DNA from: Monoraphidium neglectum
Taxonomy: Eukaryota; Chlorophyta; Chlorophyceae; Sphaeropleales; Selenastraceae
Assembly: GCF_000611645.1 (NCBI RefSeq)
Contig: NW_014013553.1
Span: 4,956 to 46,590 of the forward strand
Direction of reading: 5' to 3'
Length of the DNA: 41,635 nt
The notes under the pieces are model-generated. The model searched no databases. It was not told the origin of the DNA and saw only the letters and a list, made by a program, of their open reading frames with translations. The translations under genes were made by a program, and so were the position numbers. Positions 1-10,136 of the stretch are shown in pieces. How positions within the stretch are numbered: position 1 is the stretch's first letter; each line of letters opens with the position of its first letter.

Positions 1-551
1 GGGGGGGGGGGGAGGGGCGCCGCGGGTGCGGTGGCGTTGCGCCGTGCAGCTGCTTGTCGGAGCCGAAGGTGCTGACAGCCAGCAATTGGCCGTGCCGCTG
101 GCACGATACAGCAGAAAACAGGCTCACAGCACGCAACACCAAGGCCGCCGCCAGAGCCGGTCATTCCAGCGGCGACGAGGGGCCGGCGAGGCGCACGAGG
201 GGCTTCAAACATGCCGTCAACCCCCCACCTCTGACGTGGTGGCGTTGAGCATCAGGATGCTGCGCTCCAGCTCCCCGCGCTTGCAAAGCAGCTTGTCCTG
301 TGTAATGCAGCATTTGCTTCACATGCTTCACGGACCGATCGCCGAGGTGCCGAGCAGCTCTAGCCAAAGTCTCACCCCCCCCACCCAAACACACACGCAC
401 ACACTCGCACACATTTCACAGCAGCAATGCGGCGTGCGCACATCAGCAACCGCACCAGTTCAGCGTCGCAGGCCCGCTCTTTGGCCATCACGTCATGAAG
501 AATACGATTCACATCCTGGAGGTTGGTGATGCGGCTCAGCTGCTGCTGCAT
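1..551 (-). CDS. Unrecognised multi-exon gene, 5' part only (runs off left edge)
   Basis: Three candidate exons join in phase 0: 551-420 (ATG at 551, 44 codons, donor GT at 419), 297-229 (23 codons, donor GTGGGG) and 97 to the window edge (acceptor CCAG). The first two give a charged, helical, coiled-coil-like segment (starts MQQQLSRITNLQDVN, later KLLCKRGELERS); the third exon begins RHGQLLAVSTFGS. A degenerate GT tract follows the first donor in the sense direction. An in-frame open stretch continues upstream of the ATG to about 629, so the start could lie further out or in another exon. I do not recognise the family. The exon chain rests only on splice consensus and phase, so function and start are both uncertain. 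Confidence 0.4.
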
Positions 552-1761
552 CGTGTGAGGCGATAGTTTGAGTCCCTGATCCAAAAATCCGGTCGCATAC
601 GCAGCTCCGGCTGATCCCCAAACAACCAATAGATTTCAAAATTTTCAATGGCTGCCACTTCTAGGATAGATCAGGTCTACAAAATTTGATCTCGAGGCCA
701 TTGTCAGAGAGCGAGTGTGCCTCTGAGCACGACGTGTAACGAGTAATCAATCCAAAATTGATATGTTACGCATGAATGCCGCCGGGTGCTGTCCGTGTCA
801 CACTCGAGTGCACTTCGTAACCTCCTGGCCTGTCACCCGCTCCCACCATCACCGTCCTTGCCGCTCTCGTGCGGGCCCATCCTGTATGGATACCACTCTG
901 GTCATTTGGTTGTTGTGTCAAACAAACACCGCGTCCGATTGCCCTAGCAGGACAGCAGCGTGCCGCCAGCCCCAACGCCAAATGCTGACACGCGCAATTG
1001 TCACGCCCCGGCATATGGTCGCATTAATTGCTACCGGTTGCCTTGATCTCCTTCTAGCTGCCACCTTCTACAGAATTTCTGGTGCCTGTGAGGCGGCGCC
1101 TCCGGTGTCAACCCGAGGCGTGCGCAGTGCTGCGGCTCTGCAGTGCGAGCAACCACCCCGCAGAGCTGATGGCCCACTTATTGCCGGAGGCCATGCTGAG
1201 CAAGCCTTTGTGGCAGGCTACACAGGTCATGGACCCGCCCTCTCTCCCGCAGATTCGAAAAATAACCGCAAAGTGTGCGCCGCCACCGCTGAAGCTCAGC
1301 AGATGCAGCATGGCTGGCGACTGCACCTGCCCTGAGCCGAAAAAGCAGTGCATGCTGACCTGCTGCTGTCAATTGATTGTATCTGTTTGCCAGCCGCTCA
1401 ACCTCAGATCGCCAGACAGCACCCTGGGCAGTGCGATACACAGGTGTACTAGCAGTAAGTGCAGCAAATCAAAGCAGTGGCCGGTCACTGCGACGGCAGC
1501 AACCATACCACGAGCTAGTCACTACCAGGCTCTAAAAACCCCCATCTTACTGGTCAAATCAGCAAGGTTACTCACGAACAACTCATTCTGGTGATGCTTG
1601 CCAGCAATGCTGCCATGACCATTGCCCCCTCGTTGCCTTTAATTGCGTGAAGGCGTCAATGCACTCGTACAGGTGCATATGGTAGTGCCAAGGGTAAGCA
1701 ATATGTGCAGCTGCGCAAAACACCAATCTCGGGTGTGGCTGCTCGATCTGGAAGGTCACAC
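552..1761. other. No supported gene
   Basis: Between the left-edge gene and the 3' end of the glutamine-rich gene. Open frames exist on both strands (for example 763-1335 + and 1178-1441 -), but they overlap each other, show no domain and have no convincing splice partners. It probably holds the 5' flank of the left-edge gene and the 3' untranslated region of the glutamine-rich gene. Confidence 0.4.
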
Positions 1762-1916
1762 TCAGCTGCGCTTCAAGCGGCCATGGATGACCCGGTCATC
1801 TGGCAGTGGCGGCTGCGCCGGTGCCAGCGGCCGCGCCTGCGGCTGCTGGGTCATGGGCGCATGCTGCTGTATCTGCGACAAGAGGGCAGCCAGGGGGTTG
1901 AGGCTTGGCGCGGGCA

Positions 1917-1966
<50 letters not shown>

Positions 1967-2629
1967 GCCCCAACTAACGACGCTTGTGGTGCAGTAATTG
2001 GTGCTGCGAGAGCGGGCGCAGGGGCAGCTAGCCAGGGCGCCACGCTGGTCAGGTTAGGCAGTGCCGGTGGCGCGTAAGAGCTGGATGACACGGCCGTGGG
2101 GGGCGCCGGGCCGGGCAGCGGGGCAGGTGGCCTCTGCTGCTCCTGCTGCCGCTGCTTCTGCTGCTGCTGCTCCCGCTGCTGCACCACACTCTGAAAGCCC
2201 GGGGGCAACAACGCCCGCGTGTCGCTGTAGGGTTTGACAGGCGACAACGCTGCTGAGACGCTGGTCGCCGCCTGAACGTTTGAAGGATCCTGCGTTGGCC
2301 ATGTGGTCACCTGCCGTTTCCACAACTGTGCGCTGCCGCCATCATCAATATCAATTGCCCTTTCCTGCCCCTGCTGCTGCTGCTGCCGCTGCTGCTGTTG
2401 TTGCTGCTGCTGCTGTTGCTGCGGCTGTGATGATGGCTTATGCAGCTGCTGCCCGGGCTGGAAGCCTGGGGGGAGCTGAAGTTGCATGGAACCCGCTGCC
2501 CCAAGAACGCTCACAGGGGCCACACTGGCCGAGGCAATCAGGGGTTGTTCCTGCACCTTGGCTGCGGCAGGCTGAACATCCCAAGGGGACTGCTTGCGTT
2601 TGCGTGTGCGGTCGCTGGAGTCCAGTTGC

Positions 2630-2711
<82 letters not shown>

Positions 2712-2851
2712 TCAGCTGCTGCAGCTGCTGATGCTGATGCTGCGTCTGCGTCTGCGGCTGTCGCTGCGTCTGCGGCTGTGGCTGCGGCTGCGGCTGCAGC
2801 TGCTGCTGTTGCTTCAGTTGCTGCTGCGTACGTTGCTGGTGCGTACGCTGC

Positions 2852-2929
<78 letters not shown>

Positions 2930-2935
2930 TGCGAA

Positions 2936-3021
<86 letters not shown>

Positions 3022-3031
3022 CAGCTGCTGC

Positions 3032-3098
<67 letters not shown>

Positions 3099-4391
3099 CT
3101 ACCGCATTGCCAGCCGTCAGGTGGGGAATCCGCACAACGTTAGGCTTTGAGACGCTCTTGACCGTGAACCGCAAGCCACCGCTAGAGTCGCCAGGCTGCA
3201 CCTCCACGCCCGATGGTCCGCATCGCTGCAGAGGCTGCTGCGACTGCTGCTGCGCTCGCTGGGGTGATGCCACCCGCATGCCCTGCGGCTGCTGAGCCTG
3301 CAAAGCCTGCGTCACAGCTGGCTTGGCCGCCGCCACGGGCTGCTGCTGTGCTGGCTTGACCGCCGCCACGGGCTGCTGCTGTGCTGGCTTGGCCGCTGCC
3401 ACGGGCTGCTGCTGTGCTGGCTTGGCCGCCACGACGGGCTGCTGCTGCGCTGGCTTTGCCGCTGCCACGGGCTGCTGCTGCGCTGGCTTGGCCCCCGCCA
3501 CGGGTGGTTGCTGTGCTGGCTTTGCCGCTGCCATGGGCTGCTGCTGTGCTGGCTTGGCCGCCGCTACGGTCGGGTGCTGTGCTGGCTTGGCCGCCGCCGT
3601 GGGCTGCTGTTGTGCTGGCTTGGCCGCCGCGACGGTTGGGTGCTGTGCTGGCTTGGCCGCCGCTACGGGTTGCTGCTGCGCGGGCTTGGCCGATGCCACG
3701 GGCTGCTGCTGTGCTGGCTTGGCCGCCGCCACGGGCTGTTGCTGTGCTGGCTTGGCCGCCGCTGCGGGGCGAGGCTGTGCTGGCTTGGCTGCCGCCACGG
3801 GTGGTTGCTGCGCTGGCTTTGCCGCTGCCATGGGCTGCTGCTGTGCTGGCTTGGCTGCCGCCACAGGCTGCTGCTGTGCCGGCTTGGCAGCCGCCACAGG
3901 CTGCTGCTGTGCTGGCTTGGCCGCCGCCACGGTTGGGTGCTGTGCTGGCATGGCCGCCGCTACGGGTTGCTGCTGCGCGGGCTTGGCCGATGCCATGGGC
4001 TGCTGCTGTGCTGGCTTGGCCGCCGCCACGGGCTGTTGCTGTGCTGGCTTGGCCACCGTGCCGGGCTGCTGCTGCGCTGGCATGGCCGCTGCCTGCTGTG
4101 GCTGCTGCCCTGTTGGCTTTGAAGGCCCCGCTTGCTGTTGTGGTGGCTTATCGGCCTGCTGAACATGCAGCTGCTGCTGCCGTGGAAGCTTGGCAGCTGA
4201 TGGCGCTGCGTGCACCATTGGCTTACCCACCACAGCCTGCTGCTGTGTAGGCTTGGCCACGGCGATTGGCTTCAAAGGTGATTTCTTGCCCGCCGCTGTC
4301 GCCTGCTGCTGGTGTGCTGGTGTGGCCGCTGCCACAAGCATCTTCTGGGTTGCCTTGACCGCCGCTGCCTGCTGAGGCTGATGCTTCTGCA

Positions 4392-4468
<77 letters not shown>

Positions 4469-5286
4469 GCTACCTTGGATGCTTCCATGAGTGCCTCATG
4501 TGCAAGCTCAGCCGTTCCCGCTGCTTGCTTCTGGGCTGGCTCGACCACCACCGGCGACCTCCGCTCAGCTGCCTCTGCAGCTGGCCGATGCTGCTCCTGC
4601 CGCTGCGCATGTTCGGTTGCTGTCGCTGCAGATGCATTTGCTGGCTTGCTCGCCGCCGTTGTGAATGGCTGGAGGTGGTGCTGCTGCTGACGCTGCTGCT
4701 CAATTTGTTTGCTCCCTTGCGGCGTGCCGGCTGCCTTCGCTGACGTGGCCGTGGCGTCCTTGACACTCACAAGTGCCTGCGCCGAACCCTTAGCATGTGC
4801 TAGTGCACGTCGCGCCTCGTCCAGCAGCGCACTGGACTCCCTCAGCTGTGAATCGCGCTCGGCCAGCTGTCTGCTACAATCGCTCAGCTGACCGCGCGCC
4901 TCTGCCAAATCTGCTGTGCTGCGCAGAAGTTGCGCTGTATTCTCGCCGAGCTGCGCCTCGCTGCGTGCCAGGCGGCTCTCCAAGTCCACAATCAGCTGCT
5001 CCTTGTGTACAACAAGCTGCCACAGCCTGCATGCAGTGCGGCAACATGTGGGAATAGCAGTGCATGCAGCGCACGGGTGTTGATGCACAAGTGCAATTGC
5101 TGCTGGAACCACAGCAACGACCCTCAATCGACTGGCGCATGTACATACTCTGCCTTCATGGCGTCACTTGAACCCGGCGCACGGTGCGGCCGGTCATGCT
5201 TGCCTGTCGATCTCTTCCGCATCGACCTCCTTCAGCTTGGTGAGCAGCGCCTTCAAGTGAGTGTTCTCCAATCTGAGCTGCTCCAT
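1762..5286 (-). CDS. Glutamine-rich repeat protein with N-terminal coiled coil
   Basis: Two exons. Exon 1 is 5286-5204: ATG with an in-frame TAG 30 bases upstream, reading MEQLRLENTHLKALLTKLKE. Exon 2 is 5026-1762. The intron begins GC (AG|GCAAGC) and ends GCAG; the join is in phase (AG+G = Arg) and continues a heptad pattern, EEIDRLWQLVVHKEQL. About 1115 aa. Residues 1 to about 110 form a charged coiled coil. An Ala/Gln-rich part follows, then roughly 28 copies of an 11-residue unit (consensus AAAKPAQQQPV, coded at about 4100-3310), then several long pure Gln runs separated by short linkers, and a Pro-rich C-terminus ending GRLKRS. Lys in each repeat makes the array basic. No enzymatic domain is visible. 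The composition suits a nuclear scaffold or transcription co-regulator, but that is inference. Frame continuity through all CAG tracts depends on correct assembly. Confidence 0.75.
2627..3095. repeat. Cluster of long CTG/CAG trinucleotide tracts
   Basis: Near-pure CTG runs (as read on +) at about 2627-2710, 2850-2936, 2938-3018 and 3033-3095, with further tracts at 1918-1967 and 4389-4468. On the minus strand they are CAG codons for Gln in the glutamine-rich protein. The interruptions (CGT, CTT, GTT) give Thr, Lys or Gln synonyms. Such tracts are prone to length change and to assembly error. Confidence 0.9.
3310..4100 (-). repeat. 33-bp tandem repeat array inside the glutamine-rich gene
   Basis: About 28 tandem units, most 33 bp and each coding for 11 residues of the form AAAKPAQQQPV. 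Common variants are QHPTV, QPPV and QPRPA in the Gln part, and SAK or VAK in the Ala part. Unit order suggests block duplication: runs of variant units recur in the same order. The complementary strand reads as Cys/Ala/Gly or Leu/Trp/Pro repeats, which are mirror frames, not genes. Confidence 0.85.
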
Positions 5287-5541
5287 TGTTCCAGTCGGCC
5301 TGCTCAGACTGATCTACATCGATGTGGGACCTTGATTGGTCTTGGGGCCTTCATTTCGAAGAAATCCTCAGGTTTGATGGCTTACAGGAATACGGACCTG
5401 CTGTGGTCTGGGATCCGCATTGCCTTGTTGAAGCTCTTTGGAAGCCTGAACATCAAGCGTTGACTTGCGGGCGGTGCACCTTGCCAAATCCGCATCCAGA
5501 GCCGTTTCATCTCACAACAGCCGCGAGGCGATCCGCTCGCT

Positions 5542-5832
5542 TCATGCTGTTTCTGCCCAACACAGCGGGGGACACATCTCCCGCACGCCGCCTGCTCTCA
5601 TCCCCATGGTCACCAGCTTTTTCGACGCCCCCATGTGCGTCGCCGTAAGCTGAACCCCAGGTGTATTAGGGTGCTTACAAGTTGGCGGGAATGCAGCATG
5701 TCGCTCTGTGACCGCGAGGCGTATCAGTACAGTTGGGGCAGCAGCAGCGGCTGCTGCAAAAGATAGAGAAAGGAACAGGGCCAGGGACAAAAGTGGCAGC
5801 AACACATGCTGCGCTCTCACAGTATGACGCAC
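5542..5832 (-). CDS. Possible small secreted protein
   Basis: A 96-codon open frame starts MRHTVRAQHVLLPLLSLALF and continues into an Ala run. This is a good match to an ER signal peptide: basic n-region, Leu-rich core and small residues at the end. The remaining 60 or so residues contain three Cys. No family is recognised. A donor-like GTAAGC lies in the middle, so this may instead be a first exon. It sits between the glutamine-rich gene and the acetyltransferase gene on the same strand. Without homology it could be a chance frame. Confidence 0.27.
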   Translation of the reverse strand: MRHTVRAQHVLLPLLSLALFLSLSFAAAAAAAPTVLIRLAVTERHAAFPPTCKHPNTPGVQLTATHMGASKKLVTMGMRAGGVREMCPPLCWAETA

Positions 5833-6335
5833 TTAACAGGTCCGGTGTGCTTCAATATGCTTGATTGTGGCTCTCTCTTCACCGCTGCCTCTCGCCACAC
5901 CTGGCGTCCCGCACAGCGGCGGCGCGGTGTGCAATGTCGCCTTTCGCTGATAGGCACAAGAACAACCTCAAAAACTTCAGCAAGAATTGTGGTGCTGTGC
6001 AGCGCAGGAGTGTGCGCGCTGCTGCAGATTGTGCTGCTATGTTCAGTGGATGATGCCAGATCAATGGACGCACGTAGACTCAAATGCGGCAGCAACTCTC
6101 ATCGTGTTTCTGCCGCAAAACAACAAACCATGCCAAACAAGCTTCGAATTTGGGAAATGCGATGGAAAAAAAGGTGGGCGCAGGGCGAGGGTACCTACCG
6201 GGCCAAGCTGCTGGAAGGTGCCTGCGGCGGCCGCACACCGTACCAGTGCTCGCGCTGGGGCACGAGCGCGCAGTGGGGACATTGTGTGCAATGGCATGCG
6301 CCAAACCTGCCCCAGCGCATTGAGGCGCGGGCACC
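5833..6335. other. No supported gene
   Basis: Short frames on both strands, none with a domain. Probably the 3' untranslated region of the acetyltransferase gene plus spacer. Confidence 0.35.
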
Positions 6336-8337
6336 TCACCGGCGGCTGCCGACGCTGGCGAGCTGCTGCTGGTTCTGCTGCTGCGACTGTGGCTGCGGCT
6401 GCGGCAGCGGCTGCGACTGTTGCTGCTGCTGTTGCTGCTGCTCGGGGATTGGCTTTAGGTGCAGGGGCTGCAGCGCCACTGCCTTAACAGAATCCACACC
6501 GTCTTCCCTGTACCCCAGCCTTTTGTACAACTCCACTACCTGTGCGTTGGCGAACCACAAGGTTCGACAGGTTGATTATCATGTATGGATTGCTTGACAC
6601 GAAGCCACGCGTGAGAGACTCATGCATGGCAGTGCAGTTGTCCAGACAAGAGAGCAACACGAATATGTTTGCATCAACAACTTCAGCATGAGGCGATAGT
6701 CTGCGGCAGCAAGCAGGGAAGTGGCCAGAGGTTGCGGCAGCGACTAGGGACGTGGCCAAGGATCCGGCGCTGTCATGTCACGGGAAAGAGGGCGCACTCT
6801 GCAGTAAACACACCTGAAACAGGCGCGGCCTGCCTACCTGGGGCTCTGCATACAGCGTAATGTTGGGGATGCCGTCTTCCACCAGGCCGCGCGTCAGCCG
6901 CTCCATCATGGCGCGCCCCAGCCCAACCCGCTGCCACGCGGGCGCCACAGCCACATCCCAGATGGTCGCGGTGAACACGCCATCGCTGCGCAGTGGGTGC
7001 AACAGGAGGGGCCGCGGGCGAGGGGCGTCAGATGAGAGCAGCGCTGAGAGGGAACATATGCCCAGCCCTGTGCCAGCTGCCGCAGTCGCAGCAGATCAAA
7101 ACGTGCTTAGCTACCCCGTCCACTGCTGCATAGTAATGCATCAGCTGCAAGCCCCCTCGCACCTGGTGGCCCGCGCGAAGCCCAGCAGCTGCCCCAGGCG
7201 CGCGACGCGGCTCTGCTTCGTGGCCCGCACCCACACCAGGCGGTGGGTGTTGTCGAGCGCAACCTTGAGCCGTTCGGGGTCGCGGCGCGGGAACCCCACC
7301 TGGGCGTCGCAGTAGGAGGCAGGAGGGGGGAAGGCGGCGGCACGTCAGAGCCTGCTCAGGGTCGCGGGGAAGCCGACACGCTGCTGGCCGCATCGGCAGC
7401 ACAGCTGCCACGCCAACGAGTTGTCGGGCAACGAGCATGATGGGGTTCGTGCTCCGCCAGTGAAGCGAGACTTTTCCTGCCCACTGCCACGACCGCGGAG
7501 CTGCGGATGTCGCGCTGCCAGCCAGGCAGGGGCCCCTGGTGCGCTGACTATGTGCATAGCCGTTGCGAGACACGAGCAAATTCATGACTGACGCCAGCCT
7601 CCAGCCCTGCCTGGACCGCAGCTGCCAAATGTACCAATTACGCAGCGCAGGGGGCGAGTAACGGCACTCGCATCCCAAGCCAGCGCTATGCGTGTCTGAT
7701 GCAGCTGCTCATTCCTGCTCCATCGGCCTGAAACTGGTGTCGCGCCCTCGCCCATGTTGCCACCACTCCTGCAGACTCACTGCTGCCCTCTCACCTTGTC
7801 AAAAAGCTCGTTCAGCTCCGACACCCTGATGCCGTCGCGGCTGCTCATGAACTCCAACCCCATCTGCAGAAACTCATGGTCGCTCTTGCTGATCGGCGGC
7901 GGCGGCGGCCGCAGGCGAGCGCCCCAGGAGATTTTGCTGGGCGCCATGCCATCAGCTGCGTGCGGTGGAGAGCACGGGGTGGGGCCCGCAGTGGGACCCG
8001 AAGTCCCCGCGCGATGTGGAAAATGTGCTCTTTGCGATCGCCTACCAAACAGATCAAAGGGGTTGCAGCAAATGAAGCCATGCGAGGTCGCTTTGGCAGG
8101 CTCAGCCAGTCGGCGGGACAGTACACGGGCACCAGCGGGTCGGGCAGCGCGAGCGCACCCACCGGCTTGAGCGATGCCGACGAACGTCAGGCGCGGCTTG
8201 GCAGGAACCTTTTGAACGACCGCAGTCTTCAACGCAGCACACGGCCTTCGCAATGATGAGCTTGGCGCTGATGAAGCAGGCAGAAAGGCCGTGTGGGGCG
8301 CCCGCGGGCGCGCGGACGTCCCAAGAGAAGCTTTCAT
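6336..8337 (-). CDS. Plastid GNAT-family acetyltransferase, NSI/GNAT2-like, with Gln-rich tail
   Basis: Five exons join in phase: 8337-8046, 7955-7795, 7299-7163, 6985-6838 and 6539-6336, giving about 313 aa. The N-terminus (MKASLGTSARPRAPH, Ser/Ala/Arg-rich) looks like a chloroplast transit peptide. The mature part follows the plant NSI/GNAT pattern: ELFDKVGFPRR (plant CDKVGWPRR), then ARATSDGVFTATIWDVAV (plant ARATSDHAFNATIWDV), then the acetyl-CoA loop QRVGLG (Q-x-x-G-x-G), NITLYAEPQVVELYKRLGY. In plants these plastid enzymes acetylate Lys and N-termini of stromal and thylakoid proteins; NSI is needed for photosystem state transitions. Unusual is a C-terminal tail of about 35 residues dominated by Gln, coded by CTG/CAG-type repeats. 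Intron 1 (8045-7956, 90 nt) is open and in frame, so retention would add 30 residues. Enzyme class is sure; exact substrate is not. Confidence 0.92.
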
Positions 8338-9148
8338 CGTGCTCTACAGGCTTGATATGGGTTTCCGGAACCGCTCGCGAATGCCAGCTGAACGAGTGAT
8401 TGGGCAGCAGGCGTCCAGGCGAGGAGCGAAACGAGGTCCGCCTGGCTCGCAGGACAAATGCAATACAATGCGCCTGTCAAATCTATGATAACTGTAGTCA
8501 GCGCACGTCATTCGTGCAATGAAGCGCTCCTTGGGTGTGCGTGTTGTCGTTGCCGTTGCCCTCCGGACACGTGTGTGTCACCCACCGCTGCACACGCTGC
8601 TGATCCCATCTATGTACAAATTATCAGTGTGCCTCTGATGTATTCAAAGGTGCAATTGGGGCAGGATATGAGTTTGGCAGCCGTAGACCACTCCAGTCAA
8701 CTCTGACCCAAGTTGCGCCTCATCACTGCAGGGACATTGTTCAATCTCTTCGCCATCATGGGAATCAAGCCAAGCGGCGATTGCGGCAAAACACTATGTG
8801 TTATACCACTATACCACAATTCATTGTCTTGTTGTTACAATGAAAGATCTTGTCGACAGCATCCATGCTTGCGCGAGTCCCTCATGCACCACAGCACTGC
8901 CGTACTTGTCATGGCACCCCGCCGAAGCACCAACCTGCATTTTTGCAACGCAGGCCACTGCCGCCCCTGGTGCCCATCCCCTTCCTGGATACGCCAATTT
9001 GGACGAGTCACTGCTACCGCTCGCGGCATGGCGCTGCACGGCAACCAAACAAAAGACTTTAGCGCTTGAAATGTCGCTGCAGGGACTGCACGGATGTGAT
9101 TGAAAGTGTTACAGATTGCAAAGCAAAGTTTGATGGCAGATGGTTGCC
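8338..9148. other. No supported gene
   Basis: Spacer between the acetyltransferase start and the 3' end of the 174-aa gene, both on the minus strand. It should contain the acetyltransferase promoter. A minus-strand TGTAA (TTACA on +, 9109-9113) lies about 35 bases past the stop of the 174-aa gene and is a likely polyadenylation signal. Confidence 0.4.
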
Positions 9149-9848
9149 TCACATGGCCTCAGTCGGCACCCTGCCCGTGGAGGGGTCAGGCTTCCTGCCG
9201 CCGCCATCCTCGCCGCTGCTGATGCCGCTGCCGTTCCCCTCCCAGGCGGCCACCTCCTCGTCGAGGTTCTCGATCAGGCGGTCTATGGCCTCATTCTCGA
9301 CATCATTGGCCGCCCCGTTGGCCCGGAGGGCCTTGCTGCGCCTGATGCGCAGGAGCTCCCGCTCTGCGACGCTGATGCAGGTGTTGCGCACGGCGGGGTG
9401 GGCGACGCCCTCCGCTGAAGCCGCCTGATGCAGTTCAGAGGCCAGCTCCTTGAAGCACATCGTGGCTTGCACCAGCGCCGCGCGCTCGTCGAGCGACGAC
9501 AGCGCAATGTCCTGCTCCTTGATGCGCGCTGCCGTAGTCAAGCTGAAGGTGCTGCCGGCGCTAATGGTGCTGCCGGGGTGCGTAACTGCCTACCAGCACA
9601 CAGAGTATGAGCAGTAATAAGATATATATGGACTCATCCAAGATGCAGCGAGCAGCGCATGCGCACAGCGGCGGTCAATGGGTCAAGGCAGCAACAAGCG
9701 GTCGCCGCGCAAGGCGCGTGATCTGTTTGCGGCGGCACGGCTGCCGTACGCCCTGCGTGCTCACCCGTACGATCAACGACCTCTTGCTTCCCGATTTGAA
9801 TCCTGTTAGGCGCTGCGCCTGCGCGGCCTTCACTGATGCACTCGTCAT
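9149..9848 (-). CDS. Hypothetical protein, about 174 aa, two exons
   Basis: Exon 1 is 9848-9765 (28 codons, starts MTSASVKAAQAQRL, donor CGG|GTGAGC). Exon 2 is 9589-9149 (acceptor GGTAG), and the join is phase 0. The product has a basic N-terminus, a Ser/Thr linker (HPGSTISAGSTFS) and a helical, acidic middle (KEQDIALSSLDERAALVQ, later DRLIENLDEEVAAWEG). It ends in a Gly/Asp/Pro-rich tail. No Cys/His cluster, signal peptide or membrane segment is seen. The heptad-like pattern suggests a small coiled-coil adaptor, but I do not recognise a family. It is divergent from paralogue A, with 288 bp between start codons. Confidence 0.55.
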
Positions 9849-10100
9849 GGCCTTTCTTTGCTGTAGATCGTGGAATGAACGTGGGGACGCAGAATATGTC
9901 TTTGAGATGATAATAAACATCTAACTAATCACAACTGTACTTTATATCTGGCAGCATCAGCAGCTTCGTATGGGCCGGTCACATGCACAAATGCGAATTG
10001 CGATGCCATTATTTCCGGCCGCGCAATTATATGAATAACACACAATATTGGTTTTCGCTGATACTATCGGATACACCTGCATCCTGGTACTCTACAAGGC

Positions 10101-10136
10101 AGTCCCACAAAAACAGCTCCCTGACGACCCGCAATA
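10101..10136 (+). promoter_or_regulatory. Conserved 5' leader block of paralogue A
   Basis: The 36 bases before the ATG share an ordered pattern with copies B and C: AGTCCCACAAAAA, then CAGCTC, then CTGACGACC, then GCA before the ATG. The spacing is near identical in all three. It may be an inherited untranslated leader, a proximal promoter element or both. The 288-bp gap to the divergent 174-aa gene (9849-10136) must hold both promoters; no clear TATA box is seen there. Confidence 0.5.

Noticed and set aside
1..17. G-run at the window start as a telomere or origin
   Set aside because: Only a short homopolymer-like run with no telomeric repeat; more likely an intron or low-complexity sequence.
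2280..4250. Long plus-strand frames of poly-Ala, poly-Leu and repeated Cys/Gly text
   Set aside because: They are mirror frames of the CAG and 33-bp repeats coding for the glutamine-rich protein on the other strand. No start context, splice logic or domain supports them.
9775..9805. tRNA-like T-loop (GGATTCAAATCGGG on the minus strand)
   Set aside because: No acceptor stem, D-loop or anticodon arm around it; it lies in exon 1 of the 174-aa gene.
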